Source of the DNA: Belnapia moabensis DSM 16746
GTDB taxonomy: Bacteria > Pseudomonadota > Alphaproteobacteria > Acetobacterales > Acetobacteraceae
Direction of reading: 5' to 3'
NCBI RefSeq assembly: GCF_000745835.1
Contig: NZ_JQKB01000010.1
Location: 91,953 to 155,952, forward strand
DNA: 64,000 nucleotides
The notes under the pieces are model-generated. The model worked only from the letters and a program-made list of their open reading frames with translations. It ran no database searches and had not been told where the DNA came from. The position numbers and the translations under genes were made by a program. Numbering within the stretch: position 1 is the first letter of the stretch; every line of letters starts with the position of its first letter. Shown here in pieces: positions 37,383 to 45,841 of this stretch.

Positions 37383-39333
37383 GCCGCAGCCGGGTGTTGT
37401 CGCCGATGGCGACGGGGTGCGCGTCGGCATCGTCGCCCCGGATGCGACGGCCGTGGAGTTTTGCCTCTTCAAAGGTGAGCGGGAGGTGGCACGGCATCGT
37501 CTGACGGCACGCCTGGGGGCCTTGTGGCATGGATACGTGCCGGGCATCGGTGTCGGGGCGCGCTACGGGTTCCGCGCGGAGGGGCCATGGGCGCCTGAGG
37601 AAGGGCACCGGTTCAACCCGGCGAAGCTCCTGGTCGATCCCTGGGCAGTGGCGCTGGACCGGGACTTCCGCCTGCATCCGGCGCTGTTCGATACGGGCGA
37701 GCATCCGGACGGGACGGACAGTGCGCCTTATCTGCCGAAGGGGGTCGTCGCCGGGTCCGCGGCGGCGCCTCTGACTCTGCCGCCTCTGCCGCCTCTGCCG
37801 CAAGGGCCGCGGGTGATCTATGAGGCGCATGTCCGCGGCTTCACCATGCGTCATCCGGCGATTCCGGAGGCGATCCGCGGCACCTTCGCCGCGCTCGGCC
37901 ACCCGGCGGCGATCGCGCATCTGCAACGGCTCGGGGTGACGCATGTCGAGCTGCTGCCGGTGGCGGCAGGGATCGATGAGCGGCACCTGCCGCCGCTGGG
38001 GCTGACCAATTACTGGAACTACAACCCCGTCGGCTGGCTCGTGCCCTGCCCGCGCCTGGCGCCAGGCGGGATGGCGGAGGTGCGGGCGGCGGTCGCGGCG
38101 CTCAGGACGGCGGGGATCGGCACCATCCTCGATGTCGTCTTCAACCACAGCGGCGAGGGGGATGCGGAGGGGCCGACGCTCTCGCTGCGCGGGCTCGGCA
38201 ACCGTGCCTTCTACCGGACGCGCGGGGCCGGCTATGCGAATGATGCGGGAACTGGGAACACCCTCGCCCTCGATCGGCCGTGGCCGCTGCGGCTGGTGAT
38301 GGATGCGCTGCGGCACTGGGTGGTGCAGGCAGGCATCGCCGGCTTTCGGCTCGACCTGGCGGCGACGCTCGGGCGGCGGGAGGAGGGGTTCGACCCGCAG
38401 GCGCCGCTGCTCTCGGCCATGCGGCAGGACCCGGCGCTGCGCGAGCTGCTGATCATCGCCGAGCCCTGGGATATCGGCACCTATGAGCTCGGGCGCTTCC
38501 CTGCCGGCTGGGGCGAATGGAACGACCGCTTCCGCGATACCGCACGGCGCTTCTGGCGCGGCGGTGGCGGGTTGTTGGGCGAATTGGCGACGCGCTTCGC
38601 CGGCTCGGCGGATGTGCTCGGTGCTGATCGGCCGGCGGCGGACAGCGTCAATTTCGTCACGGCGCATGACGGATTCACCCTCGCCGACCTCACCGCCTAC
38701 ATCGAGCGGCGCAACTGGGCGAATGGCGAGGAGAACCGCGACGGGACGGGGGAGAATTTCTCTTGGAACCATGGCGTCGAGGGACCGACCGAGGACCCGG
38801 CCGTGCGTGCCCGGCGGGCCGGCGATGTCCGGGCGCTGCTCGCCTTGCTGCTGACGGCGCGGGGGACGCCGATGCTCTCGATGGGCGACGAGGCGGGGCG
38901 GAGCCAGGCCGGCAACAACAACGCCTATGCGCAGGACAATCCGCTCTCCTGGTTCGACTGGGAGGAGATGGATGAATGGCTGGTCGAGTTCACCGCGGCG
39001 CTGGTGCGTGCGCGGCTCGCCCATCCCGCACTGCATGATGGGCGGAGGCTGACCGGCGCCGCTATCGATTCGAGCGGCATCCCCGATGTGGAGTGGCGGC
39101 GGCCGGATGGTGGCGAGCCCGATTGGGACAACAGCCGCGCGTTGGCGGTCGTGCTGTATGCCGAGGGGGACCGGGCGCTGGTGGCGCTGAATGGCGGTGA
39201 GGCGCCGGTGCCGCTGGCGCCTCCAGCGGCGCGGGAGGGCTTCGCCTGGCGCTGCCTCGCCGACAGCGCCGGGGCGGAGGGTGACCTCGCCCCGCGCAGC
39301 ATCCGCCTGCTGGCGGAAGCGGCCCTCGGCTGA
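37375..39333 (+). CDS. glgX: Glycogen debranching enzyme
   Basis: GlgX hydrolyses alpha-1,6 branches left by phosphorylase. The 652-residue protein has an N-terminal carbohydrate-binding module, then a GH13 barrel with catalytic regions DVVFNHSGEG, GFRLDLAATLG (nucleophile Asp), IIAEPWDIGTYELG (acid/base Glu) and FVTAHDGFTLADL. A short Pro/Leu repeat (LPPLPPLPQG) near residue 140 corresponds to a 9-base tandem repeat in the DNA. It starts eight bases before the glgA stop. No glgB branching enzyme lies in the window, although a debranching enzyme does. Confidence 0.95.
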   Translation: MAEPQPGVVADGDGVRVGIVAPDATAVEFCLFKGEREVARHRLTARLGALWHGYVPGIGVGARYGFRAEGPWAPEEGHRFNPAKLLVDPWAVALDRDFRLHPALFDTGEHPDGTDSAPYLPKGVVAGSAAAPLTLPPLPPLPQGPRVIYEAHVRGFTMRHPAIPEAIRGTFAALGHPAAIAHLQRLGVTHVELLPVAAGIDERHLPPLGLTNYWNYNPVGWLVPCPRLAPGGMAEVRAAVAALRTAGIGTILDVVFNHSGEGDAEGPTLSLRGLGNRAFYRTRGAGYANDAGTGNTLALDRPWPLRLVMDALRHWVVQAGIAGFRLDLAATLGRREEGFDPQAPLLSAMRQDPALRELLIIAEPWDIGTYELGRFPAGWGEWNDRFRDTARRFWRGGGGLLGELATRFAGSADVLGADRPAADSVNFVTAHDGFTLADLTAYIERRNWANGEENRDGTGENFSWNHGVEGPTEDPAVRARRAGDVRALLALLLTARGTPMLSMGDEAGRSQAGNNNAYAQDNPLSWFDWEEMDEWLVEFTAALVRARLAHPALHDGRRLTGAAIDSSGIPDVEWRRPDGGEPDWDNSRALAVVLYAEGDRALVALNGGEAPVPLAPPAAREGFAWRCLADSAGAEGDLAPRSIRLLAEAALG

Positions 39334-39336
39334 GGG

Positions 39337-40314
39337 CTACTTCGCCGCGACCGGCAGGCCGAGCGGGGCGGCGGCGCTGCGCCGCTTGCGCTCGACGATG
39401 CCGACGATGCCGCGCGGCAGGTAGATCATGAAGAGCACCAGCAAGATGCCGTAGATGAACGGCGCGCCGCCGGTGAACTCCGTACCGAAGGCGATGCGCA
39501 GCACTTCCTCGAGGCCGATGGTGATGATGGCGCCGACGGTCGGGCCGAGCGGGGCATACATCCCGCCGGCGATGGCGCCGAAGACGATCTGCAGCGAGAT
39601 GCCGAGCCCGGCCAGCGATTCCGGGTTCAGGTACATCCGGTACTGCGCCATCAGCGCCCCGGCCAGGGCGGCGAGCGCCGTCGAGATGAGGGTGACGCGC
39701 AGCTTTTCCCGCGTGACCCGGATGCCGATGGAGGCGGCGGCGTCCTCGTCCTCGGAGATGGCGGCCAGCGCCTTCGAGGCCATGGAGCGGTCGAGCAGCC
39801 ACCAGGCGAGCAGTCCGATGGCCCAGGCCAGCAGCGCCAGCCACCAGAAGCCGGATTTGTCGAACTGCATCGCCAGCAGACCCTGGTCGGGCGGGACGCG
39901 GTCCGGCGTCATGCCGAGCGAGCCGCCGGTATGGTCGCGAAGCGCGACGATGAGGATGCGGACGATCTCGCCGGCGGCGAGCGTCACCAGCGCGAAGTAG
40001 TGGCCGACGACCTTCAGCCGGAAGCAGGGATAGCCGAGCAGGACGCCGGCCAGGGCCGCCAGGGTCACGGCGATGGGGATGCCGACCCAGGGTGTGAGCC
40101 CGGCCATGTTCCAGAGCAGCGCCATGGTATAGGCGCCGATGCCGAGAAAGGCGCCATGGCCGAAGGAGACGAGGCCGTAGCGCCCCATCATCGCCCAGCC
40201 CGTGCCGGCGACGGCCGTCAGCAGCACGGTGACGCCGAGATGGAGGAAGTAGTCGGGCGGCGAGAGCAACGGGACGCAGGCCAGCGCCAGCAGCAGGGGG
40301 ATAACGTATCTCAT
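39337..40314 (-). CDS. Branched-chain amino acid type ABC permease (LivM-like)
   Basis: The 325-residue permease has about eight to ten membrane segments. LivM features are GRYGLVSFGHGAFLGIGAY, CFRLKVVGHYFALVTLA and the coupling region AISEDEDAAASIGI. The C-terminal end (PRGIVGIVERKRR) is typical. From the ATG at 40314 it overlaps the LivH-like gene by four bases. It is the last gene of the operon receptor-ATPase-ATPase-permease-permease. Such Liv-type systems also import amides, urea or aromatic acids, so the ligand is open. Confidence 0.9.
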   Translation of the reverse strand: MRYVIPLLLALACVPLLSPPDYFLHLGVTVLLTAVAGTGWAMMGRYGLVSFGHGAFLGIGAYTMALLWNMAGLTPWVGIPIAVTLAALAGVLLGYPCFRLKVVGHYFALVTLAAGEIVRILIVALRDHTGGSLGMTPDRVPPDQGLLAMQFDKSGFWWLALLAWAIGLLAWWLLDRSMASKALAAISEDEDAAASIGIRVTREKLRVTLISTALAALAGALMAQYRMYLNPESLAGLGISLQIVFGAIAGGMYAPLGPTVGAIITIGLEEVLRIAFGTEFTGGAPFIYGILLVLFMIYLPRGIVGIVERKRRSAAAPLGLPVAAK

Positions 40315-41165
40315 CGTGCGAAGAGCCCTCGCGGCCGGGCGAAGATGGTGACGATGAAGAAGGCAAATGCGACGACGTAGGAGAATTCGGTTGTGCCCCA
40401 GAAACCGCCGACCGAGACGATGATCCCCATGATGAAGGCGGCGAGGAAGCCGCCCAGCATGTTGCCGAGCCCGCCCATGACGCAGATCATGAAGGTGATC
40501 GGCCCGAAGGAGAGGCCGACAAAGGGATGGACGTCGAGCTGCACCACCAGTAGGCAGGCGGCGAGGCCGGCCAGCGCGCCGCCGACCGCCGAGGCGATGA
40601 GGTAGATGCGCTGCGGGTCGACGCCCATCAGCGGCATCACCTCCCGGTCGCGGGCGATGGCGCGGATGGCGGTGCCGACATAGGTGAATTTCAGGAACGC
40701 CCAGAGCAGCGCCGCACCCACCAGCGCCGCGCAGAAGGCGGCGAGTTTGGTGCCGCTGACGAAGATCTCGCCGACCTCCATCGGCGGCATGTCGACGCCG
40801 AGGCTGCGGAAGTCGGTGCGGAAGATGAGCGTCATCGCCCCTTGCAGCAGGAAGAGCACGCCGCCTGTCGCCAGCACCTGGTTGATCGGCGGCGCCGCGA
40901 GCAGCGGCCGCACGACGAACAGGTGCAGCAGCAGGCCGAGCAGCGAGACCACCGGCAGGCAGGCGGCGAAGGCCATCCAGAGCGGCCATCCCGCCTGGGT
41001 GTAAAGGAACCAGACAGCATACATGCCGACCATCACCAGCTCCGCATAGCAGAGCCAGACCACGTCCACGACGCCGAAAACGAGGTTGAGGCCGAGCGCC
41101 GGCAGGGCGAAGACGCCGCCGAGGAGGATGCCGTTGACGAGCGCTTCCAGCAGGAAGGAGTCCAT
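40311..41165 (-). CDS. Branched-chain amino acid type ABC permease (LivH-like)
   Basis: A 284-residue inner-membrane permease with LivH features: a start ALVNGILLGGVFALPALGLN, the coupling region AIARDREVMPLMGVDPQR and VMGGLGNMLGGFLAAFIMG. It starts three bases after the LivF-like stop and overlaps the LivM-like gene. It forms the membrane channel together with LivM. Confidence 0.9.
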   Translation of the reverse strand: MDSFLLEALVNGILLGGVFALPALGLNLVFGVVDVVWLCYAELVMVGMYAVWFLYTQAGWPLWMAFAACLPVVSLLGLLLHLFVVRPLLAAPPINQVLATGGVLFLLQGAMTLIFRTDFRSLGVDMPPMEVGEIFVSGTKLAAFCAALVGAALLWAFLKFTYVGTAIRAIARDREVMPLMGVDPQRIYLIASAVGGALAGLAACLLVVQLDVHPFVGLSFGPITFMICVMGGLGNMLGGFLAAFIMGIIVSVGGFWGTTEFSYVVAFAFFIVTIFARPRGLFAR

Positions 41166-41168
41166 GGC

Positions 41169-41927
41169 TCAATGCCCTCCAAGATAGCTGCGGCGGATGG
41201 CCGGGTCGGCCACGAGCTCGGCCGAGCGGCCCTCAGCGGCGACGCGGCCGGTCTCCAGCACATAGGCGCGGTCGACGACTCGAAGCACCTGCGCCACGTT
41301 CTGCTCGACGATCAGCACCGTCAGCCCCTCCTCGCGGATGCGGCGGACGAGGTCGAACACCTGTTTCACGACGATCGGGGCGAGGCCGGCCGAGGGTTCG
41401 TCCAGCAGCAGGATGCGCGGGGCGCACATCAGCGCACGCCCGATGGCGCACATCTGCTGCTCGCCGCCCGACATGGTGCCTGCGAGCTGGTGGCGGCGCT
41501 GCTTCATGCGGGGGAAAAGGTCATAGACGCGGTCGCGTCGCTCGGCGAAATGCGCGCGGGCGGCGGGCGAGAAGGCGCCGACCTTCAGGTTCTCCTCGAC
41601 GGTGAGATGCGGGAAGAGACGGCGGTTCTCCGGCACATGGGCGATGCCGAGCGAGGGCAGCAGATGCGCGGGCGTCGCCGCAAGATCCTGCTCGCCGAAG
41701 CGGAGGCTTCCCGCGGTCGGGCGGATCAGGCCGGAGATGACGCGGAGCAGGGTGGTCTTGCCGGCGCCGTTCGGCCCGACGACGCCGACCGCCTCGCCCG
41801 GCTCCACGCGGAGGCCGATGCCGAAGAGTGCCTGGAAATCGCCATAGCCGGCATGGATGCCGGACAGCTCCAGCGTCCCGCCCGGTGCGGCCTGCGTCCC
41901 GGCGCCGCGGTCGAGGGCGGCGCTCAT
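41169..41927 (-). CDS. Branched-chain amino acid type ABC ATPase (LivF-like)
   Basis: The 252-residue ATPase carries Walker A GPNGAGKTTLLR, signature SGGEQQMCAIGRALM, Walker B ILLLDEPSAGLAP and the LivF-specific LTVLIVEQNVAQVL. It overlaps the LivG-like gene by four bases. About 20 non-family residues form an Ala/Gly-rich N-terminal tail. It energises the LivH/LivM pair with the LivG-like ATPase. Confidence 0.93.
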   Translation of the reverse strand: MSAALDRGAGTQAAPGGTLELSGIHAGYGDFQALFGIGLRVEPGEAVGVVGPNGAGKTTLLRVISGLIRPTAGSLRFGEQDLAATPAHLLPSLGIAHVPENRRLFPHLTVEENLKVGAFSPAARAHFAERRDRVYDLFPRMKQRRHQLAGTMSGGEQQMCAIGRALMCAPRILLLDEPSAGLAPIVVKQVFDLVRRIREEGLTVLIVEQNVAQVLRVVDRAYVLETGRVAAEGRSAELVADPAIRRSYLGGH

Positions 41928-42673
41928 GCGGCGCGGCTCTCGGGCGGGCCGAGATAGACCTCGGCGACGCGCTCATCGGCTTGCGCCGCCTCGGGCGTGC
42001 CCTGGAAGATGACGGCGCCATGGTCGAGCACCACGACGCGATCGACGACCGAAAGCAGCACACCCATGATGTGCTCCACCCAGACGATGGTGATGCCGCG
42101 CTCGTCGCGGATGCGCTTCAGCATGGCGGCGGCCTGGTGCATCTCGGCGGTGTCGAGGCCGCCGAGGCTTTCATCGGCCAGCAGCAGGCGGGGCTGGGTG
42201 GCGAGCGCCCGGGCGAGTTCCAGCTTCTTCAGCCCCGCGGCGCCGAGGCCATGCGCCGTCGCATGCGGGTCGTCGGGAAGCTGGGCGAGGCGGAGGGCGT
42301 CGCGGGCGCGGGTCTCCGCCTCCTCGCGGCTAATGCCGCCGCCGGCGCCATAATGCGCGGCGAGCGTCGCATTCTCCAGCAGCGAAAGGCCGCGGAAGGG
42401 GCGGGGGATCTGGAAGGTGCGGCCGATGCCGCGGCGGCAGGTCTCGTCGGCTGTCAGCCCGCCGATCTCCTCGCCGGCCAGCCGAACGGAGCCGGAGGTC
42501 GGGCGGAGCATGCCCGCGACGCAGTTGAAGGTCGTGCTCTTGCCGGAGCCGTTCGGGCCGAGCAGGCCGAGGATCTCACCCTTGCCGACCCCGAAGGAGA
42601 CGTTGTCGACCGCGGTGAAGCCGCCGAAGCGCTTGGTGAGCCCGGCGACCTCCAGCAGCGGGGCCGTGCTCAT
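41924..42673 (-). CDS. Branched-chain amino acid type ABC ATPase (LivG-like)
   Basis: A 249-residue ATPase from the ATG at 42673. Walker A is GPNGSGKSTTFN, and the LivG hallmark RTFQIPRPFRGLSLLEN is present. The signature motif, normally LSYGQQ or LSGGQ-like, reads GLGAAGLKKLELARAL, so the Gly-Gln core is degenerate. Walker B is RLLLADESLGGLD, followed by the H-loop VWVEHIMG. Divergent signatures occur in some Liv-type systems. The gene overlaps the receptor stop and the LivF-like start by four bases each. Confidence 0.92.
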   Translation of the reverse strand: MSTAPLLEVAGLTKRFGGFTAVDNVSFGVGKGEILGLLGPNGSGKSTTFNCVAGMLRPTSGSVRLAGEEIGGLTADETCRRGIGRTFQIPRPFRGLSLLENATLAAHYGAGGGISREEAETRARDALRLAQLPDDPHATAHGLGAAGLKKLELARALATQPRLLLADESLGGLDTAEMHQAAAMLKRIRDERGITIVWVEHIMGVLLSVVDRVVVLDHGAVIFQGTPEAAQADERVAEVYLGPPESRAA

Positions 42674-43989
42674 CGGGCGGCGTAGGCGTTGCCGGCGGGC
42701 AGCGGCATGACGATCGGCTGGCCGAGCGAGGCCGGCCAGACCACCTTCGACTTGCCGTTCTCGAACTGCATGACCACCGCGATGCTGCGCTCGTTCTGCC
42801 CGGCCATGGGATTGCCGGGCGGGACGAATTTCACGCCATAGCCCTGGATGGTGCCGCCGGTCGGTACGTCCACCTGAAGCGCCGCCTCGCGCAGGGCATC
42901 GGCGGTCATTCCCCCGGTCTTGCGGACGGCGGGTTTGAGGACGTGCTCGAGGAAGATCCAAGTGTTGTTGAAGCCCATGGAGGCATGGGTGGGCGGGTCG
43001 CTCAACTTATGCTTGGCCTGGAAGCGATCCATGAAGGTCTTCGCCAGGTCGCCGACGCCCGGCTGCAGCTTGCTCCAGTCGAGCATCTGCGTCGCCGCCG
43101 GGTCCACGTTGCACATGAAGTTCACGTCCTGGCCGAAGGTCTCCGTCAGCCGGTCGATCTGCGACCAGCCGGCGCCGTGGCCGATCAGCATCTTGAAGCG
43201 GAGGCCGCCCGACTTCGCCTGGCGGAGGAAGAGGGTGATGTCCGGGTTGTAGCCGACCTGGAGGACGATATCGGGCCGCTCGCGCCGCAGCTTCGTCACC
43301 AGCGTCGAGAGGTCGGGCGCGGTCGAGGAATAGGCTTCCTTGAGGACGATCGGCATGTTGCGGCTCTTGGCATTCGCTTCGATCGCCGCGGCGACGCCGG
43401 TGCCGTAGGGCCCGTCCTCGTAGATGACGCCGAGCTTCACCTTGTCCGGCGCCAAGCCGAGCTTCGCCTGGGCATTGTCGGCAATGGCGGAGATCGAGCC
43501 CTCGCCATACTGGTCGGAATGCACAGTGGGGCGGAAGACGTAGCGGAAATTCTTGTCCTTCAGCACCGCCGTCGCGATGGCCGAGGTGATCCACATCATC
43601 TTCCGCGACTGCTCGAAGCGGCCCGAGAGCGGCACGGCATGGGCGGAGGAGTAGATGCCCGTCACCACTTCCAGCCGCTCCTGGCCGAGCAGGCGCTCCA
43701 TCTCGTTGATGGCGACATCGGCCTTGCTCTGGCTGTCGGCGGTGATGGCCTGGACGGGGCGGCCATCGACGCCGCCGCGTTCGTTGAAGAGCTCGATCGC
43801 CACCTCGGCGCCCCAGAAGAGCGGCTGGCTGCCGGCGCCGGCAAAGGGGCCGGAGAGATCGGTCATCACCCCGACGCGGAGCGGGTCGCCGCCGCGGGCC
43901 GGCCCTTGGGCACGTGCGACGCTGGCGGGGATGGTGAGGGCGGCGCCAGCCCCCAAGAGGCCGCGCCGGGTGGTCCCGAATGCCGTCAT
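42670..43989 (-). CDS. Branched-chain amino acid type ABC substrate-binding protein
   Basis: The 439-residue periplasmic receptor (Peripla_BP_6, LivK-like) begins with a TRRGLLGAG segment, compatible with Tat or Sec export, cleaved near residue 27. The two-lobe fold shows LRVGVMTDLSGPFAGAG, the mid-domain KVKLGVIYEDGPYGTGV, and TDLSTLVTKLRRERPDIVL-like repeats. It is the first gene of the operon. This receptor class is broad; in related bacteria members bind urea, amides, aromatic acids or branched-chain amino acids. Confidence 0.88.
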   Translation of the reverse strand: MTAFGTTRRGLLGAGAALTIPASVARAQGPARGGDPLRVGVMTDLSGPFAGAGSQPLFWGAEVAIELFNERGGVDGRPVQAITADSQSKADVAINEMERLLGQERLEVVTGIYSSAHAVPLSGRFEQSRKMMWITSAIATAVLKDKNFRYVFRPTVHSDQYGEGSISAIADNAQAKLGLAPDKVKLGVIYEDGPYGTGVAAAIEANAKSRNMPIVLKEAYSSTAPDLSTLVTKLRRERPDIVLQVGYNPDITLFLRQAKSGGLRFKMLIGHGAGWSQIDRLTETFGQDVNFMCNVDPAATQMLDWSKLQPGVGDLAKTFMDRFQAKHKLSDPPTHASMGFNNTWIFLEHVLKPAVRKTGGMTADALREAALQVDVPTGGTIQGYGVKFVPPGNPMAGQNERSIAVVMQFENGKSKVVWPASLGQPIVMPLPAGNAYAAR

Positions 43990-44078
43990 CTGGCGTCACT
44001 CCCTGGTGCCGAAGCCCTCTGCCGGGGCCAGTGCCATATCAGCCAAGCCGTCTTGCGGCATGCCGTCAAGCGGAAGCG

Positions 44079-45044
44079 CTATTCGGACGGAATGCCGGCC
44101 TGGCGGATGATGTCGCGCCAGAGCGGCACCTCGCGGGCGATGCGCTCCGCAAGCGCAGCCGGGCCGCGCGGCTCGACGCCGAAGCCGGCGGCGCGAAGCC
44201 TGGCACGGGTCGCCGGCTCGGCGAGAATGGCGAGGCTGTCGCGCTCCAGGCGCTCGATGATGGCAGGTGGCGTGCCAGCGGGGGCGAGAAGGGCCTGGAA
44301 GGTTTCCGAGACGAAGCCCGGATAGCCGAGCTCCTGCATCGTCGGCACGTCCGGCAGGTCTGGCCATCGCTCGGCGCTGGTGATGGCGAGCGCGCGGACC
44401 GCGCCGGAAAGGATGTGTGGCTGGGCCGGCGGCAGCGCCGCGACGCCCACCGGGGTGATGCCGCCGAGCACCGACTGCACCGCGAGCGCCGCGCTGGCAT
44501 GGGTGATCTGCACGAACTCGATCCCCGCGCGCAGGCGCAGCAGTTCCGCCGTGAGGTGGGGCGTGGAGCCGGTGCCGGGATTGGCCATGTCGAGCCCGCC
44601 TGGCCGCGCCCTGGCGGCGGCGATGAGGTCGGCGAGCGAGCGTATGCCCGATTGCGCGCCGGCGATGACCAGATTGGGCGAGGCGCCCAATTCCGCCACC
44701 GGGGCGAAATCCCTGACCGGGTCGTAGCCCGGGTTGCGGAAGAGGCTCGGATTGACGACGAAGCCGGTGGAGACGACCAGCAGCGTGGTGCCGTCCGGCG
44801 CGCTGCGGGCCACATGGGCGGCGCCGATATTGCCTCCGCCCCCGCCGCGGTTCTCGACAATGACCGGCTGGCCGAGCGCGGCCGTCAGCCCGGCGGAGAG
44901 GACGCGGGCCATGACATCGGTCGGGCCGCCGGGCGCGAAGGGGACGACGATGCGGACAGGGCGGTCCGGGTAGCGGTCACCCTGGGCCCGGGCCGCGAAA
45001 GGCGCGGCGGTGAGCCCGATGACCAGGCGACGCGTGGACCGCAT
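44079..45044 (-). CDS. Bug-family (tripartite tricarboxylate transporter) receptor
   Basis: The 321-residue periplasmic binding protein of the TctC/Bug family has a short signal peptide (cleavage after about residue 20, ARA) and the family start YPDRPVRIVVPFAPGGPTDVMAR. Other hallmarks are VENRGGGGGNIGAAHVARS and IPTMQELGYPGF-like PTMQELGYPGFV. No TctA/TctB membrane genes are adjacent, which is usual for this expanded family in Acetobacteraceae and Bordetella relatives. It is 89 bases beyond the Liv receptor start, on the same strand. Confidence 0.9.
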   Translation of the reverse strand: MRSTRRLVIGLTAAPFAARAQGDRYPDRPVRIVVPFAPGGPTDVMARVLSAGLTAALGQPVIVENRGGGGGNIGAAHVARSAPDGTTLLVVSTGFVVNPSLFRNPGYDPVRDFAPVAELGASPNLVIAGAQSGIRSLADLIAAARARPGGLDMANPGTGSTPHLTAELLRLRAGIEFVQITHASAALAVQSVLGGITPVGVAALPPAQPHILSGAVRALAITSAERWPDLPDVPTMQELGYPGFVSETFQALLAPAGTPPAIIERLERDSLAILAEPATRARLRAAGFGVEPRGPAALAERIAREVPLWRDIIRQAGIPSE

Positions 45045-45119
45045 GGCGGCGTTTCCTCCCCCTGGGGCCGGTCTGAGCCGGCCTTCGGCGGGAAGCTTGC
45101 GAAGCGGCGCCGCGCCGCG

Positions 45120-45581
45120 TCAAGGCGCCGCGTGGGTATCGTCCGGCCGCTGCGGCGGCAGCTTGATGGCGATCGCCCGGAACCGGCCGGTCGTGGCGCG
45201 GGAGCCGGCATGGATGGTGCCCTTGGGGATGACGATGAGGTCGCCCGCCTTGATCTGCACCTCGCGGTCGCCGAGCCAGAAGGAGCCGGCGCCATCCAGG
45301 ATCAGCTGGATCTCGTTCGCATCGGCATGGAAGTGGCGGAAGACATTGCCGCTCTGGACCGCGACCGTGCCGTCGGGCGTGGCGACGAGGGTGCGCGAGC
45401 GGAGGTCGGTATTGCGGATGAGCGGTCCGATCTCCTCATCCGTCATGGTCATGACGTTGATGATCCGCGGCTCCAGCGGTGGCGGGGAGGATTGCGCCTC
45501 GGCCGAGGGCATGAGGCGGGCCGCGAGCAGGCCGGCCAGGAAGGCTCCCGCGAAGCCGGCATGGAGGAGGGGACGGCGCAT
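45120..45581 (-). CDS. Exported cupin-domain protein
   Basis: The 153-residue protein has an N-terminal signal peptide or anchor (LLHAGFAGAFLAGLLAARLM, cleavage near AEA at about residue 29). A cupin follows, with motif 1 near FRHFHADANEIQLILDG and motif 2 around GDLIVIPKGTIHAGS, which together give three His and an acidic residue for a metal. From the ATG at 45581 an AAAGGCAG lies upstream. It precedes the Bug receptor on the same strand (75-base gap), so it may share its transcript. Its catalytic role is unknown. Confidence 0.82.
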   Translation of the reverse strand: MRRPLLHAGFAGAFLAGLLAARLMPSAEAQSSPPPLEPRIINVMTMTDEEIGPLIRNTDLRSRTLVATPDGTVAVQSGNVFRHFHADANEIQLILDGAGSFWLGDREVQIKAGDLIVIPKGTIHAGSRATTGRFRAIAIKLPPQRPDDTHAAP

Positions 45582-45648
45582 CGGTTCTGCCTTTCTTGTC
45601 GGACGCAGGGCGATCATCGGCAGGCGGCCGAGGCGATGCAAGCAGCGC

Positions 45649-45753
45649 CTATTTCCGGTTGCGCGCCAGGATGGTCACCGCCATCACCAGGACGAGGATG
45701 ACCATGCCCGTCCGGTGCTGGCTGATCCATTCGAGCGCCTGTTCTACGGGCAT
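45649..45753 (-). CDS. Small single-span membrane protein (34 aa)
   Basis: This very short frame encodes MPVEQALEWISQHRTG followed by a hydrophobic segment (about residues 17-30) and a basic end (ARNRK). The stretch is one membrane span with the positive tail likely inside. The upstream AGGAGGG lies 6 bases before the ATG, among the strongest ribosome sites in the window. It is 67 bases from the cupin gene on the same strand and divergent from the dehydrogenase gene. I do not recognise a family. The strong ribosome site and clean topology are the main support. Confidence 0.5.
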   Translation of the reverse strand: MPVEQALEWISQHRTGMVILVLVMAVTILARNRK

Positions 45754-45841
45754 GCCGGTCCCTCCTGCCGGCGAGAGTGGCCCGCGTTGCGCTGCGGGCC
45801 AAGGGCGGGCGAGACTGCCGGGCCGGGCGGGAGGAAACAGC

